Of a stretch of DNA of 64,000 nt, positions 10,130-21,652 are shown in pieces. The stretch's first letter is position 1; each line of letters begins with the position of its first letter. Position numbers and translations under genes: made by a program. A model generated the notes under the pieces. The model was not told the origin of the DNA and ran no database searches. It worked only from the letters and a program-made list of their open reading frames with translations. This DNA is from Tillus elongatus (lineage: Eukaryota > Arthropoda > Insecta > Coleoptera > Cleridae), in contig OZ023263.1 of the NCBI GenBank assembly GCA_964006375.1, positions 135,743,370 to 135,807,369 on the forward strand. The letters are read 5' to 3'.

Positions 10130-10440
10130 TTAATTTGGTTGTTCTTTACCTTTAAAATATTTCAAATACAACTCACGTATGTTGTCTAGGAAATCTTAAA
10201 GCTCTCTATCCTCCAGTGGTAGATATTGGTTTTGTTCATCTAACGACATTGGGTTGATAAATTTCACAAAATTTGCAAAGTCATTTCTTAAACTGATACC
10301 AGTAACTAATTTCAAAGATCGTCGAATGATGAAAGTGGTTTCCATCAACAGCCTGTCATCATCTTGCAGTGGCGTCTCCTGACCACAATGTTCGGGTGTG
10401 CGGTAACGAGTTGCTGTTAGTGGTGGTTTTAAAAATTATT
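10130..10440 (-). pseudogene. Partial orphan protein, one stop
   Basis: On the minus strand a frame enters from the (AT)n tract and reads 'RYRTPEHCGQETPLQDDDRL', 'LMETTFIIRRSLKLVTGISL', 'RNDFANFVKFINPMSLDEQN' and 'YLPLEDREL', a TAA at 10196-10198, then 'DFLDNIRELYLKYFKGKEQP' to the stop at 10130. The smooth amphipathic pattern on both sides of the stop supports a single decayed gene. The N-terminus is lost in repeats. No family recognised. Confidence 0.45.
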
Positions 10441-10450
10441 AACACTAAAT

Positions 10451-11655
<1,205 letters not shown>

Positions 11656-12118
11656 GTATTATAGTCTTTGATTCTAGAATACTGTGATCCAGGCAAGCGC
11701 AGTTGTAATGTTTGTAAATAATGCTATCACAACGTTTGTTAAACCGGCGTTCCATTCATTTGTCTTGAGCGGTATTTTTACCGCTCACTGCAGTGTTAAA
11801 ACGAATGGTATTTCCTTACTATTTTAAACACATGGGTGGGGGACTGTATTGTATACCAATACAGCTCTGTCGAGTGAAGTTGTTCGGAAATAACAACGCA
11901 CACCTAACCTAACCCGAATTCATTCCCAGTTGCTATTGACCTACTCATATTTTCTGAATGAAGACGTGGTATCTACTTCATTCCAAGTCACTATTAACCG
12001 ACTATTTATGAAATCAAATAAGTAAATTAAATCGATTGTCATAACATATGTAGTGTATTAAGACTAAGGGAAAAAGAAATAAAACATATTTAACTGTGCA
12101 CATTTTAATTATATTTTA
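11656..12118. other. Gene-free stretch
   Basis: No open frame or known element. It contains 'cctaacctaaccc' near 11908, two units resembling the insect telomere repeat, too few to mean anything, and a short palindromic 'gagcggtatttttaccgctc' near 11772-11791 that can fold into a perfect 8 bp hairpin. Confidence 0.5.
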
Positions 12119-12119
12119 G

Positions 12120-12136
12120 GGTGTGCGGCGCACACC
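12120..12136. terminator. Perfect GC-rich hairpin next to the small acidic ORF
   Basis: GGTGTGC-ggc-GCACACC forms a 7 bp perfect stem with a 3-base loop in otherwise AT-rich DNA, 8 bases beyond the stop codon of the minus-strand ORF at 12144-12302. Position suggests a transcript 3' end structure, but insects do not normally use such terminators, so the role is open. Confidence 0.35.
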
Positions 12137-12143
12137 TAGCTCA

Positions 12144-12302
12144 CTAGGAGAAATCGCCACTGTCATCTTGATACCTGTTAAATAGCAGCCTTCTGATCTG
12201 GCGTTCTGAAAAACCAGGACTATTGTTTTCATCTACGTCGTAGTCGTCGTCGTCGTTGTTGTCAATGTCGAACATCATGTTAATAAAATCACAATGAGAC
12301 AT
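12144..12302 (-). CDS. Small acidic orphan protein, 52 residues
   Basis: ATG at 12302. The product begins 'MSHCDFINMMFDIDNNDDDD' and carries an Asp/Asn run (about residues 12-25), then 'SPGFSERQIRRLLFNRYQDD' and stops at 12144. A related leader, TATA-like sequence plus TTTAAGAGGCAACCAAG (minus strand, 12402-12427), lies about 100 bases upstream and resembles the TTAAGCAACCAT motif of the Polinton A orphan genes. This links it to the same gene set. No family recognised. A short acidic protein can arise by chance, so confidence is moderate. Confidence 0.4.
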   Translation of the reverse strand: MSHCDFINMMFDIDNNDDDDYDVDENNSPGFSERQIRRLLFNRYQDDSGDFS

Positions 12303-12401
12303 GTTTACACAAACTCTTTAACGTTTAGACTGAGCTTGCTGAAAATGTTAAGTAGGTTTTCTTGTTCCCTCTCCGCCACTCTCATTGGTTGTTTTTTCCT
12401 G

Positions 12402-12427
12402 CTTGGTTGCCTCTTAAACTATAAAAA
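12402..12427 (-). promoter_or_regulatory. TATA-like box with related leader motif
   Basis: On the minus strand tttttatag is followed by TTTAAGAGGCAACCAAG, which shares TTAAG...GCAACCA with the two leader motifs at 8790 and 9274 apart from a two- to three-base insertion. It lies between the gene at 12450-12794 and the small ORF at 12144-12302, in position to drive the latter. Confidence 0.35.
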
Positions 12428-12449
12428 TCTTTAGCGATCACTAAATACC

Positions 12450-12794
12450 TTATAATATTTTGTTTTCATCGTCGTCGAATCCGTAATACACTCCAAAGCA
12501 TTCAACATGTTCATGCCAGACTTTAATAAACTTTTCTACACTGGCAGAGCCTTCTTTCTCATAGTTATCCCAATCAGCATTAAATGGAAGACTATCAAAA
12601 TATTCGCTGCAAATTGTATATAACATTTCGGTAACATCTGCACGGTGAAGTTTTCGTGCAAGAAAATTAAAGAATTTACTTTGTTCACCGTGAGACTTGT
12701 AATCGTATAGCAGTATACCATATAGATGTTTTCCAAATTTGTGGAGGTCATCACAGCTTGAGAACTCAAAATTTTCATTAAACCCTTGTCGCAT
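12450..12794 (-). CDS. Orphan protein, 114 residues
   Basis: I prefer the ATG at 12792-12794 over an upstream GTG. The product, 'MRQGFNENFEFSSCDDLHKF' through 'CFGVYYGFDDDENKIL', is rich in aromatic and acidic residues and has an even mix of helix-forming residues, unlike shadow frames nearby. No motif or family is recognised. It lies upstream of, and on the same strand as, the small acidic ORF, and both may be a displaced piece of the Polinton A accessory cluster. Its 5' side runs into an (AT)n tract at 12838. Confidence 0.5.
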   Translation of the reverse strand: MRQGFNENFEFSSCDDLHKFGKHLYGILLYDYKSHGEQSKFFNFLARKLHRADVTEMLYTICSEYFDSLPFNADWDNYEKEGSASVEKFIKVWHEHVECFGVYYGFDDDENKIL

Positions 12795-12834
12795 TATTTT
12801 CACAGCTTCAAGTTTCACTTTTTGTTTGTTTGTT

Positions 12835-12837
<3 letters not shown>

Positions 12838-12917
<80 letters not shown>
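12838..12917. repeat. (AT)n microsatellite
   Basis: Uninterrupted AT dinucleotides, about 80 bases, followed by degenerate ataaata units. No flanks of the common (AT)n repeat family are evident here. Confidence 0.9.
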
Positions 12918-12920
<3 letters not shown>

Positions 12921-13194
12921 TATAAATAAATAAATATTTTATCTCCCCTCATCGAGACGGGTGGAATGATACCTCACATGTGTACTTGAAAACTCAAATT
13001 TTTCGGTATGCGCATTCGCAAATGTCATATTTGAATTCCACTCATCGAGGTGATTATGGTGATATGTCACACATGGGTGTCTAACTGTACAAATAAAAAA
13101 ATTGCACCAACGCTGTCAGCTATATTTTTTGTGTCATTTTTACAAAACCAAAATGGTGGGCTCTTATTTTGACAAGTTAGTCTAAATGTCTTTT

Positions 13195-13390
13195 AGATAT
13201 TTAAATTTCTCAGATTTTTCACTTCCGGTTGGCCATGTTGGCCGCCAGCTTGGATTACGTCATCCCATTCGAAATCTCTTTTCCCTATCTATCCATCCAC
13301 TACATTTGTTTTATCACTTTGGCTACAAACTCACCAGATTTTTCACTTTCGGTCGGCCATCTTGGATTACGTCATCTCAGGTTAGAGCTA
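13195..13390. repeat. Short direct repeat with 'ggccat...cttggattacgtcat'
   Basis: Two units about 130 bases apart share 'gatttttcactt(t/c)cgg' then 'ggccat' and 'cttggattacgtcat'. The stretch is GC-richer than its surroundings and contains no convincing protein-coding frame. Probably part of a transposon end. Confidence 0.5.
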
Positions 13391-13529
13391 TTTTCTCTCT
13401 TTATCCAACCCGCTATCTTGTTTCGTCAGCGTGACGTTACACGCAGGTGCAGAGCCTGGTGGTGGTGGTGGCGGTTTCAGAACCGCTCTACTATACCTAC
13501 TTCCGGAACTGGTTAGTATTGTGGATTGT

Positions 13530-13975
13530 GAAAAAACAGCAACATGGCTCGTCAACGTCTGGCCGTTTGTGTCTAAGATTGTTACTGTTCACGAAAAATG
13601 GTGCCTCCCGCAAAAAAACACAAAAGAATAGCTTAGTTCTAAAAGAAAATTATCTCTCCGATCAAAAGTCAAGACCCATCTGTGTGAGCTGATGTACATC
13701 GGGTGGGACAAAAAAAGGTGTCATCTACTATGAGTTGCTTCCTATCACTACTAATGTTTACTTCCAACAATTCTGTCATCTTAAGGCCACAGTTCAAGAA
13801 AAAAGACCAAGAATACCTCATTGAGTCCCTTGGTAGCATAATGATAACAACACTAAAGCGGCTATTCAGAAGCTCGGTTAAGAAAATATTTCACCTTCAC
13901 TCTCTTTTCCTAACATTGTTCCATCAGACTTCCTCTCTATCGAACAACCTTTGAGGATTCTCTGTGATTTAAAAT
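13530..13975 (+). pseudogene. Mariner transposase relic
   Basis: Plus-strand pieces such as 'MYIGWDKKG' (about 13692), 'GVIYYELLPI' (about 13720) and 'IVPSDFLSIEQPLRILCDL' (about 13915) correspond to mariner blocks around the first catalytic Asp (W-D-x-K-G-x-[IV]-Y-Y-E-L-L) and the C-terminal P-S-D-[YF] box with the third catalytic residue. Several stops and frameshifts separate them. An N-terminal part is not recognised upstream. The relic ends where the LINE 3' end begins, at about 13980. Confidence 0.5.
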
Positions 13976-14068
13976 TGCTTTTTTCCCCTCTCCCTCAGGG
14001 CTCGTCCGCGGCCTCGCCGCCCCGATAGCACTGCAACCTTTGGTTTATTGTGCACGCCCTTAGTCTTT

Positions 14069-14371
14069 TTACTCCACCCACTCCAAAATCACTGTGCCTT
14101 GAACTAGTCTGCACAGCGATTGGTAGGATGAAGTTTTATAATGCTCTGTCTCCGGTCTAGACTGACTGTAGATCAGTTGTCTTCTGCGGTCCAGAGCTTT
14201 AAACTCGCACAAGGTGTGCTGGGCTGATTCCTCCCCCTCGCCGCAGAGTCTGCATGCGAGGTCCCCCTCGAACCGCCTCATTTTATGCAGGTGTCTCTTG
14301 ACGACCATGTGTCCCGTCAAGAGACCTGTTATGTTTCTGAGCTGTCCTCTGCTAAGATTTAGCAGCTCCAC
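14069..14371 (-). pseudogene. LINE ORF2 C-terminus with zinc knuckle
   Basis: 'LTGHMVVKRHLHKM' leads to 'CRLCGEGEESAQHTLCEF', a C-x2-C-x8-H-x3-C knuckle typical of the end of R1/Jockey/LOA ORF2 proteins, then a basic tail to the stop at 14069. The following ~90 bases to 13980 are GC-rich 3' untranslated sequence. No poly(A) tail is evident at the junction with the mariner relic. Confidence 0.75.
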
Positions 14372-14397
14372 AGCTCTCTGTGAACTGGGTTCGTCAG

Positions 14398-14945
14398 TTA
14401 TTGACTTCCCATGTCTGAGCCCTGGACAGTCCAGTCTGCCCAGTACACTTTGTGTTGGTTTCTGACCCAGGACTTAATGGCTTCCCTGGCAGTGCTCTTT
14501 GTCACGCCCAGATCTGGTTCTGGTCCCATAAAGGGTTCTGCTGATCCTCTCTTAGCGAGACTGTTAGCTTCTTCATTGCCTTTGACCCCCGAGTGACCCG
14601 GCACCCAGATGAGGGAGACCTCATTCTGACTAGCCAGGTCGCTCGTCTCGTCTGGGCACTCACTCAACAGCCAGGAATTGACCCGTGGCCACTTAAGGCC
14701 TTAAGGGCTGCCTGGCTGTCTGTGGCTATGAGGATCCTCTTGTCGGTGTAGCCCCTCCTCTTGTTCTCCCGCACACGGTGCAGGATGGCGTATATTTCGG
14801 CCTGAAAGACCGTTGCGACTCCGAGGGAAATACAATGACTTACTTTCGGTCCTTCCGAATAAACACCTGCCCCCGTTCCCCACCGGATCCGTCCGTGAAC
14901 CAGACCAGCACGTCTCGTGGTGTGCCCGGCGTCTCCTCCCGCCAT
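14398..14945 (-). pseudogene. LINE RNase H domain
   Basis: After 'FTDGS' (first Asp, about 14905) come 'VATVFQAEIYAILHRV' (the E of the E-x-x-A-[IL] box), 'ILIATDSQAALKAL' (T-D-S-x-A) and 'LIWVPGHSGVKGNEEANSLA' (W-V-P-G-H-x-G...E-x-A-[DN]). These are all four RNase H signatures in order. The domain degrades RNA in RNA-DNA hybrids during retrotransposition. A frameshift at about 14665 splits it in two. Confidence 0.85.
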
Positions 14946-15774
14946 GCCTCCCGGTCGGAGATTTCCACTGTAAAGTTGTTTTCCCTGCAGATTCGCGGGC
15001 TCGCGAAGTCTGACCTCATTTCAAGCATGGGCTCCTTCACGATCTCCTGAATTTTGCAGTGGCCCCTGAAGCCATGGTTGATCTTCAGTCTATCATTGCA
15101 GGCTAGTCTGTATAGTCGTAGTCTGGCCTCCCCCATTACAACTAAGTGTAGGAGGGGCAGATCCGGCAACACCTCCATGGCGGCTGTTGGGGTTGAAGAC
15201 ATGGCCCCTGTGATGCCTAGGCAAGCCATCCTTTGGATCTTGCCTAGTTTTTGTTTGGCACTGGATTGTTTCACCTTAGGCCACCAGACCAGTGCCGCAT
15301 ATGTTAACGATGGTCTGACCACCCTTGTGTACAGCCAGTGGACCATACTAGGTCTTAGTCCCCACGTTATTCCATATAGCCTCCTAGTGACGGCTAGTAT
15401 TTTTTCAACGTGACCATTCCAGGTTAGCTTAGAGTCCAATACGATCCCAAGATATGTTACCTCCCTGACCATTGGAATGTTCCTACCGTAGTGGGCCATA
15501 CTGGGTCTTAGTCCCCACGTTTTTCCATAGAGCCGCCTGGTGACGGCTAAGGTCATGAATGCCTTACGCAGTATTTTTCAACGTGACCATTCCAGGTTAG
15601 CTTAGAGTCCAATACGACCCCAAGATGTGTTACCTCCCTGGCCATTGGAATGTCCCTACCGTAGAGAGTGAGAGTTCTGTGGCTGTCCCACTTCCTCCTC
15701 CTCGTAAACAGTATGACGGTTGCTTTCCCGGGGCTCACCCCGAGCACTTGGCCAACCGTCCACCCTTCCACCAC
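14840..15774 (-). pseudogene. LINE RT thumb region with an internal tandem duplication
   Basis: The frame 15774-15553 ends 'HLGVVLDSKLTWNGHVEKYC' and the frame 15556-14840 repeats 'YLGIVLDSKLTWNGHVEKIL' before going on to 'WLYTRVVRPSLTYAALVWWP', 'QRMACLGITGAMSSTPTAAM' and the beginning of RNase H, 'VWFTDGSGGE'. At DNA level two units, about 15343-15491 and 15497-15664, are roughly 90% alike. The duplication puts the same thumb motif twice in one gene, so no functional protein is possible. Confidence 0.8.
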
Positions 15775-16545
15775 TTTCAGTGCTGTCTGGATGCGCTCTC
15801 ACACTGACTGTGTAACCTTTTCTCGGACTATGATGACAATGTCGTCCGCATAGCCACGTACCTCATTCCTCTATCCCGAGAGCCTCCCCAGCAGGCCGTT
15901 TACGCCTAGGCACCAGAGCAAGGGCGACAGAACGCTTCCCTGCGGACACCCCGCCGCGACCCCCGCCAGCAGAGTCCCTTCCACGACTGAGGTGAACACC
16001 GCCCTGTCCCTGAGCATGGAACCGATCCACCTGCAGCAGGTCTCCTCTATTCTACGCTCCCTGACAGCGGCCAGAACCTATCCAAATGAGGTGTTCCTGA
16101 AGGCCCTCTCTATGTCTAGGAAGGCCCCCAGCGCCACCTCCGTGTTCTCCAGCGTATTCTCCAGTTTCAGCACCAGTTAGTGCAGTGCTGTTTTTGTTGA
16201 GAATCCTGCTCTGTATGCATATTGTCCGCAGTGTAGGGGGTATGCTTCCAGTACACCGCCCCTAATGTGCCGGTCGAGCAGGTTTTCCACTGTTTTTAGC
16301 AAGAAGGACATAAGACTTATTGGCCTCAGGGACATTGCCTCGCCTGTTGAACGGCCAGGTTTAGGAATGAATACAACCCTGACCAGTCTCCATGCCCTCG
16401 GAATGTACCCCAGAGCCAGGCTGGCCCTCATAATGAGGGTAAGCACCGGCGCCAGTATAATATCTATTCCCTGTTGGAGCATAATGGGCATTATTCCATC
16501 AAATCCCGGGGATTTGGCCCATCTGATTTTGCTCCAAGTAACCAC
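15775..16545 (-). pseudogene. LINE reverse transcriptase core
   Basis: The first frame (16545-16177) has 'KSPGFDGIMPIMLQQGIDII', 'ALGYIPRAWRLVRVVFIPKP' and 'SLRPISLMSFLLKTVENLLD', RT blocks 0-2. The next frames carry 'EVALGAFLDIERAF' (first catalytic Asp), 'AAGCPQGSVLSPLLWCL' (P-Q-G-S-x-L-S-P block) and 'GYADDIVIIV' (catalytic YADD). All catalytic residues are visible but at least two frameshifts or stops break the gene. Copies element RNA by target-primed reverse transcription when intact. Confidence 0.85.
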
Positions 16546-16599
16546 CTCTTTAGCGACTGTCCAGTCTACTCTAGATGCCCGCCTATAAGGCGACCTTAT

Positions 16600-18030
<1,431 letters not shown>

Positions 18031-18360
18031 GTAAGTTCCAGTTTTTGTCTGTTTACACATATACCGGGTGACGCATTTCGATAAAACTCAATATTTTTAT
18101 TTATATACGAGTAATAATTGTATACGTTAATTACAGGGTGTTTTGAGCTGCATCTCATAAAATTATTTTGATAATCACAGGCTGGCCCATAAGTCGTTGG
18201 TTATACATAGTTTCTTTTTTTAATAGAACACCCTTATGTTATTGCATGTTTGTATTTTCCATTGAATTATATCATTTTAAAAACAATATATATTTGACAT
18301 TAAAAACATTTTTACGAAAATTGGCTACCATAACGCACTTGCTACGTACAGATCTTTTTT
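18031..18360 (-). repeat. Companion repeat ('gacgc...ttttgagctgcatctc...cataagtcgttgg')
   Basis: Sequence shared with 44340-44530 (same orientation) and, inverted and diverged, with 45930-46130 and 4085-4200: 'gtctgtttacacatat', 'gagctgcatct', 'gataatcacaggctggccca'. It always lies next to a copy of the (AT)n family, so the two are probably parts of one larger element. It ends with an inverted terminal motif 'ccataacgcacttgcta' at about 18329. Confidence 0.6.
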
Positions 18361-19077
18361 TTTATTATTAAAAATCTATAGATTCGGAATTCAATAAAAC
18401 GCCACGAAGATATCCGTCAGCCCCATATATTATGTTACACATATTCGCACTACAAAGTTTCCCTTAACAATCAATAGAACTCATATGACATTGTTACACA
18501 CAGGGAAAACTTACAAGTTGTGAAAATGAGACTGAAAATATACACAGGTTTCATAACATTTTCTCTATAGGACATTATAAGGATTCATACTTCCAACGGA
18601 TGAATAGATACATTTTATTTGAATACGTAAATGCTTTAAGCAATTATTTTAAGAGTTTAAACAGTATCTAGTAATATTTCTGTTATAACTATTTAGTTTC
18701 TATTATTATTACTAATACCAGTTTAGATTCACCTAACTACAATTTTAAATTATAATATGGTCATGCCTAGGCATTAGACTAGACACATTAGATACCATAC
18801 TGTGTGGTGGTGGTGTTGCGGTTATGACTAGTAATAATTGCTAACGTGGGGTAAAAAGTGTTTGAATATTTTAATTGTTGACCTGTTTGCTTTTAATTCA
18901 TTTTAATGCTAGCATTTTATGGTTTGAGACCATGTCTCCATATATGTTTCCATCTAAGTTCACTAATTATTGTTAACTTTATGGTGAAGAAATTGCTAGC
19001 CGCATTCACATGGCTTTTCCGTACTCAATCGGCTTTTTTTTTTTGGTAGACGTAATGTAGTTGCAGTATTTTATTCG
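18361..19077. other. Gene-free stretch
   Basis: No convincing frame or element. AT-rich, ordinary base composition, with a T run near 19033. Confidence 0.5.
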
Positions 19078-19124
19078 TGAAGATGACCTCAATGAGGTCG
19101 AAATATAAGAGCCTCAGTGGTTCA

Positions 19125-19126
<2 letters not shown>
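19078..19126 (+). other. Hairpin typical of Penelope-like element ends (tentative)
   Basis: 'gaagatgacctcaatgaggt' then 'cgaaatataag' contains a perfect stem GACCTC-aat-GAGGTC flanked by GATGA and GAAA. This arrangement resembles the hammerhead-like segment in Penelope-like retroelements, but the first two bases of the CUGAUGA core are not conserved and the stem register is off by two. It directly precedes an (AT)n tract. Confidence 0.3.
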
Positions 19127-19202
<76 letters not shown>

Positions 19203-19850
19203 CCGCAATAGCTCGGAAAATAATAAACTAATATTTATGAAACTTGGCACGCATCACGTTAGTTAATGGCTTGGATAAGTTCATTAGCCAATAAAATGGG
19301 ACCAGGTTTTCTGGGCAAATTTTAGGCTTCGCTTTGGCAGATTTTTGTATATTCAGGAATAATAAATGTAAGCAAATTTGGTACGCAAATTGCCCCAATA
19401 TAACATATAATATACAGTCGTTTGACAGAACTTCAGTTTAAAAAGAAAAGAGTTATGAGTATTTGAAAACAAAGAATTTTCATCACACTAGAGGCTAAAA
19501 GTTAATAAAATCTATTAAACGTTACAAAGTAGAAGTTCTTTTGTGAAAAAAAGTCAAGAAGTAAAAAAAATAATTATTACACAATTTTATAGTTTTTGTT
19601 TTAAAAACGTCAAAGTAATTATTTAAGGCGTCAAAATTGGTGATTAAACAAATAATCTAAAACGAATGCGGGTTGTGGACAACAAATATTGCAAAAAGTG
19701 TATCAATGTGTCTTAGATTTCTGGTTCAGCAGTGTTGTTTTCCATTTGACTGAAATGTTTGCAGAAAATTTATTTCAAGTGACCCCTCTGCGATGTTTTG
19801 GTGGCAGCTTAAATTATATAGGTAGTTTGTGATTTAAATGTGTTATATTA
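19127..19850 (-). repeat. (AT)n-bearing repeat family, copy 5 (inverted, diverged)
   Basis: (AT)n at 19127-19200 is followed by 'atttatgaaacttggcacgc', 'ggcttggataagttcattag', and later 'tttccatttgactgaaatgt' and 'atgttttggtggcagct', in the same order as copies 4 and 6 but with much more divergence. Probably an older copy. Confidence 0.6.
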
Positions 19851-19935
19851 TTTTTTATTTTACAAAAAATTCGAAAAACCTCTCTCTTCAGTTAATAAAC
19901 TGAAACGGACAAATCATATACAGACAGCAGTAAAA

Positions 19936-19994
19936 GTTCTGACACAGCAAGTGCGTTATGGCAGCGAGTCATCACGCACTTGTTGTGTCAGGAC
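19936..19994. repeat. 59-base imperfect palindrome made of two terminal motifs head to head
   Basis: Left arm 'gttctgacacagcaagtgcg' plus ttatg pairs with right arm 'cgcacttgttgtgtcaggac' (preceded by catca): 22 of 25 positions pair across a 9-base centre. Each arm is a version of the MITE terminal motif seen at 3704. It could be a collapsed element with its interior lost, or a strong cruciform. It directly abuts the kinase fragment. Confidence 0.7.
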
Positions 19995-20014
19995 TTTTCA
20001 ATTTTGTATCGAAT

Positions 20015-20536
20015 TCGAAGCTAACTTTGTGCCACCTGCTTCTGCTCCAGAAAATCCCAGTCAATGCTTTTGAAGAACTGGTGACAAGTTATTTCAGCAA
20101 AAGAATCTGGGCTTTGGCACCCCAGTCGGTCAGCAGGATCCTTATTTAAGAAACCCTTCAAAATATTAGCTGCCTTTACACTGAGTGATCGAGGGATACG
20201 AGTCATCTTCTCTAAAATAACTTTGAAGAGGTAATCTTCTCTCTCAGAATTTTCTGAGTTTCCAGCTATGTCAAATAGTGATCGCCCAGCTAAGATTTCG
20301 TATAACAGCACTCCCAAAACCCACCTATCAACGGAAAAGCCATAATGTTCACCTCTAAGAATCTCAGGTGCTATGTAGTTTGGAGTACCGCAGAATGTGG
20401 AAGTAGTATCACCAGGTCTGATACCCTCCTTGCATATCCCATAGTTAGTCAATTTAATATGCCCTTTATGGTCCAAAAGTACATTATCCAGCTTCAAGTC
20501 ACGATATATTTCTTTGTATATTATATAATATTTCAT
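20015..20536 (-). pseudogene. aPKC: Atypical protein kinase C catalytic-domain fragment
   Basis: On the minus strand an open frame of 171 codons carries kinase motifs: '[20 protein letters not shown]' (catalytic loop), '[20 protein letters not shown]' with the activation-loop '[11 protein letters not shown]', '[20 protein letters not shown]' and 'PADRLGC'. The match to insect aPKC is close, including its unusual D-Y-G in place of D-F-G. Here the metal-binding Asp of that motif is Asn, so the product would be catalytically dead. The N-lobe and C-terminal tail are missing. Upstream bases 'atacaaag' and downstream 'aagcag/gtggca' could be splice sites, so this may be a displaced exon rather than a retrocopy. 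Confidence 0.85.
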
Positions 20537-20537
20537 C

Positions 20538-20625
20538 CCCTGATGACGCTAAAGTTGTTAATGAAACCAGCGTCAGGTCTTTAAAAATGTGTTGTGGTGA
20601 ATTGGGTTCTTCAAAAGTGTAGATA
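20538..20625 (+). repeat. Hammerhead-like repeat end, copy 1
   Basis: 'cccctgatgacgctaaag', then 'ttgttaatgaaaccagcgtc' and 'aggtctttaaaaatgtgttg'. It contains CTGATGA, GAAA and a short stem III (ACC...GGT) ending in GTC, the conserved pieces of a hammerhead ribozyme, but stem II does not pair. A sister copy is at 49331-49400. Such segments mark Penelope-like retroelements. It touches the 5' side of the kinase fragment. Confidence 0.45.
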
Positions 20626-21365
20626 CTCTGTAACATTAAAGCAGAAAAAAGATCAATGTGCTTTCATCTAAATTTTTGACAGTTGAAGTTGTTTCTTAAA
20701 TTTTCCACCTTTAGTCCACTTAAGGACTTAGAAAAAAATAGTACGCTGTAAGTGTGTTGTGGTAGTGAATTTCCATAAAATTAATATAATTGGTGATTTA
20801 GTAATAAAAAATATTTTATTTGATTAAAGAGAGTTAAAATAAGGTAAAGAAAACCATTTATACAGTCCGATGTATAAAAAGTTAAACAAAAGAATTGAGA
20901 AACAGTAAATGTACCCAGGAAAAAATGTACAAAGAAGGTGAACATAATATATTTTCTAAAAAAGAAATATATTGAATTTCCAACTACTGGGTTATATATT
21001 TTTATCAATTTAACGTTTAGAGTATTTTTTTAATTTTAAATAATCACATAACTTGCTGGAAATGATGAAATATTTATTTAAAATGATTATACACAACTTA
21101 TTTTATAAATACCGGATCTATTTGTTATAATATACAACTGAGAACGCTCAATTGCATTTTGTATTTAATTGCGTTAGCTTTCATTACACTAAGCAACGTT
21201 ATTAATATTAGACCAAAATAATAAATTTATTTAATGAACGATACCAAACTTTACTAAATAAAAAATAGGAATATAACAATGAATACACTTAGAAATGAGC
21301 AAATTATTATAGAATTATAAAAAAGGCATTGTGGTGCATTTTTTTACGTAAATCAGGTAGCTACT
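20626..21365. other. Gene-free AT-rich stretch
   Basis: No coding frame of interest. A degenerate terminal motif 'gtaagtgtgttgtggtagtg' occurs at about 20749. Confidence 0.5.
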
Positions 21366-21369
21366 GCTT

Positions 21370-21560
21370 AGGCAGGTGTACAGAGGTATCCTAGCCTCGA
21401 CACTTTTACAGGGAGTAGGTAGTAGGTGTATGTTCTAGAACTCTGAGGAGTGAGTGAGGTCAAGGCCAAGGACAGAGTCAAGGCAGGCGTCAAGGTCATA
21501 TTCCAAGGCAATATTATGAGATATAACCTATAACCTTGAACAAATTCGTCCTAGAAACTT

Positions 21561-21648
<88 letters not shown>
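21370..21648 (+). repeat. 'tcaaggccaagg' repeat followed by (AT)n
   Basis: About 190 bases containing 'gaggtcaaggccaaggacag', 'gtcaaggcaggcgtcaaggt' and 'gagatataacctataacctt', then (AT)n at 21565-21648. The block at 42930-43085 is its inverted copy, beginning right at the end of the Tc1/mariner element. Class unknown. Confidence 0.7.

Positions 21649-21652
<4 letters not shown>

Noticed and set aside
11900..11925. Telomere-like 'cctaacctaaccc'
   Set aside because: Only two units of the insect telomere repeat; expected by chance and no array.
14214..15413. Several plus-strand frames in the 14.2-16.6 kb region
   Set aside because: Shadows of the GC-richer LINE ORF2 on the minus strand, which has all RT and RNase H motifs.
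20781..21008. Hydrophobic minus-strand frame of 75 codons
   Set aside because: Phe/Ile/Leu-rich composition expected from AT-rich DNA; no start context, homologue or neighbour supports it.
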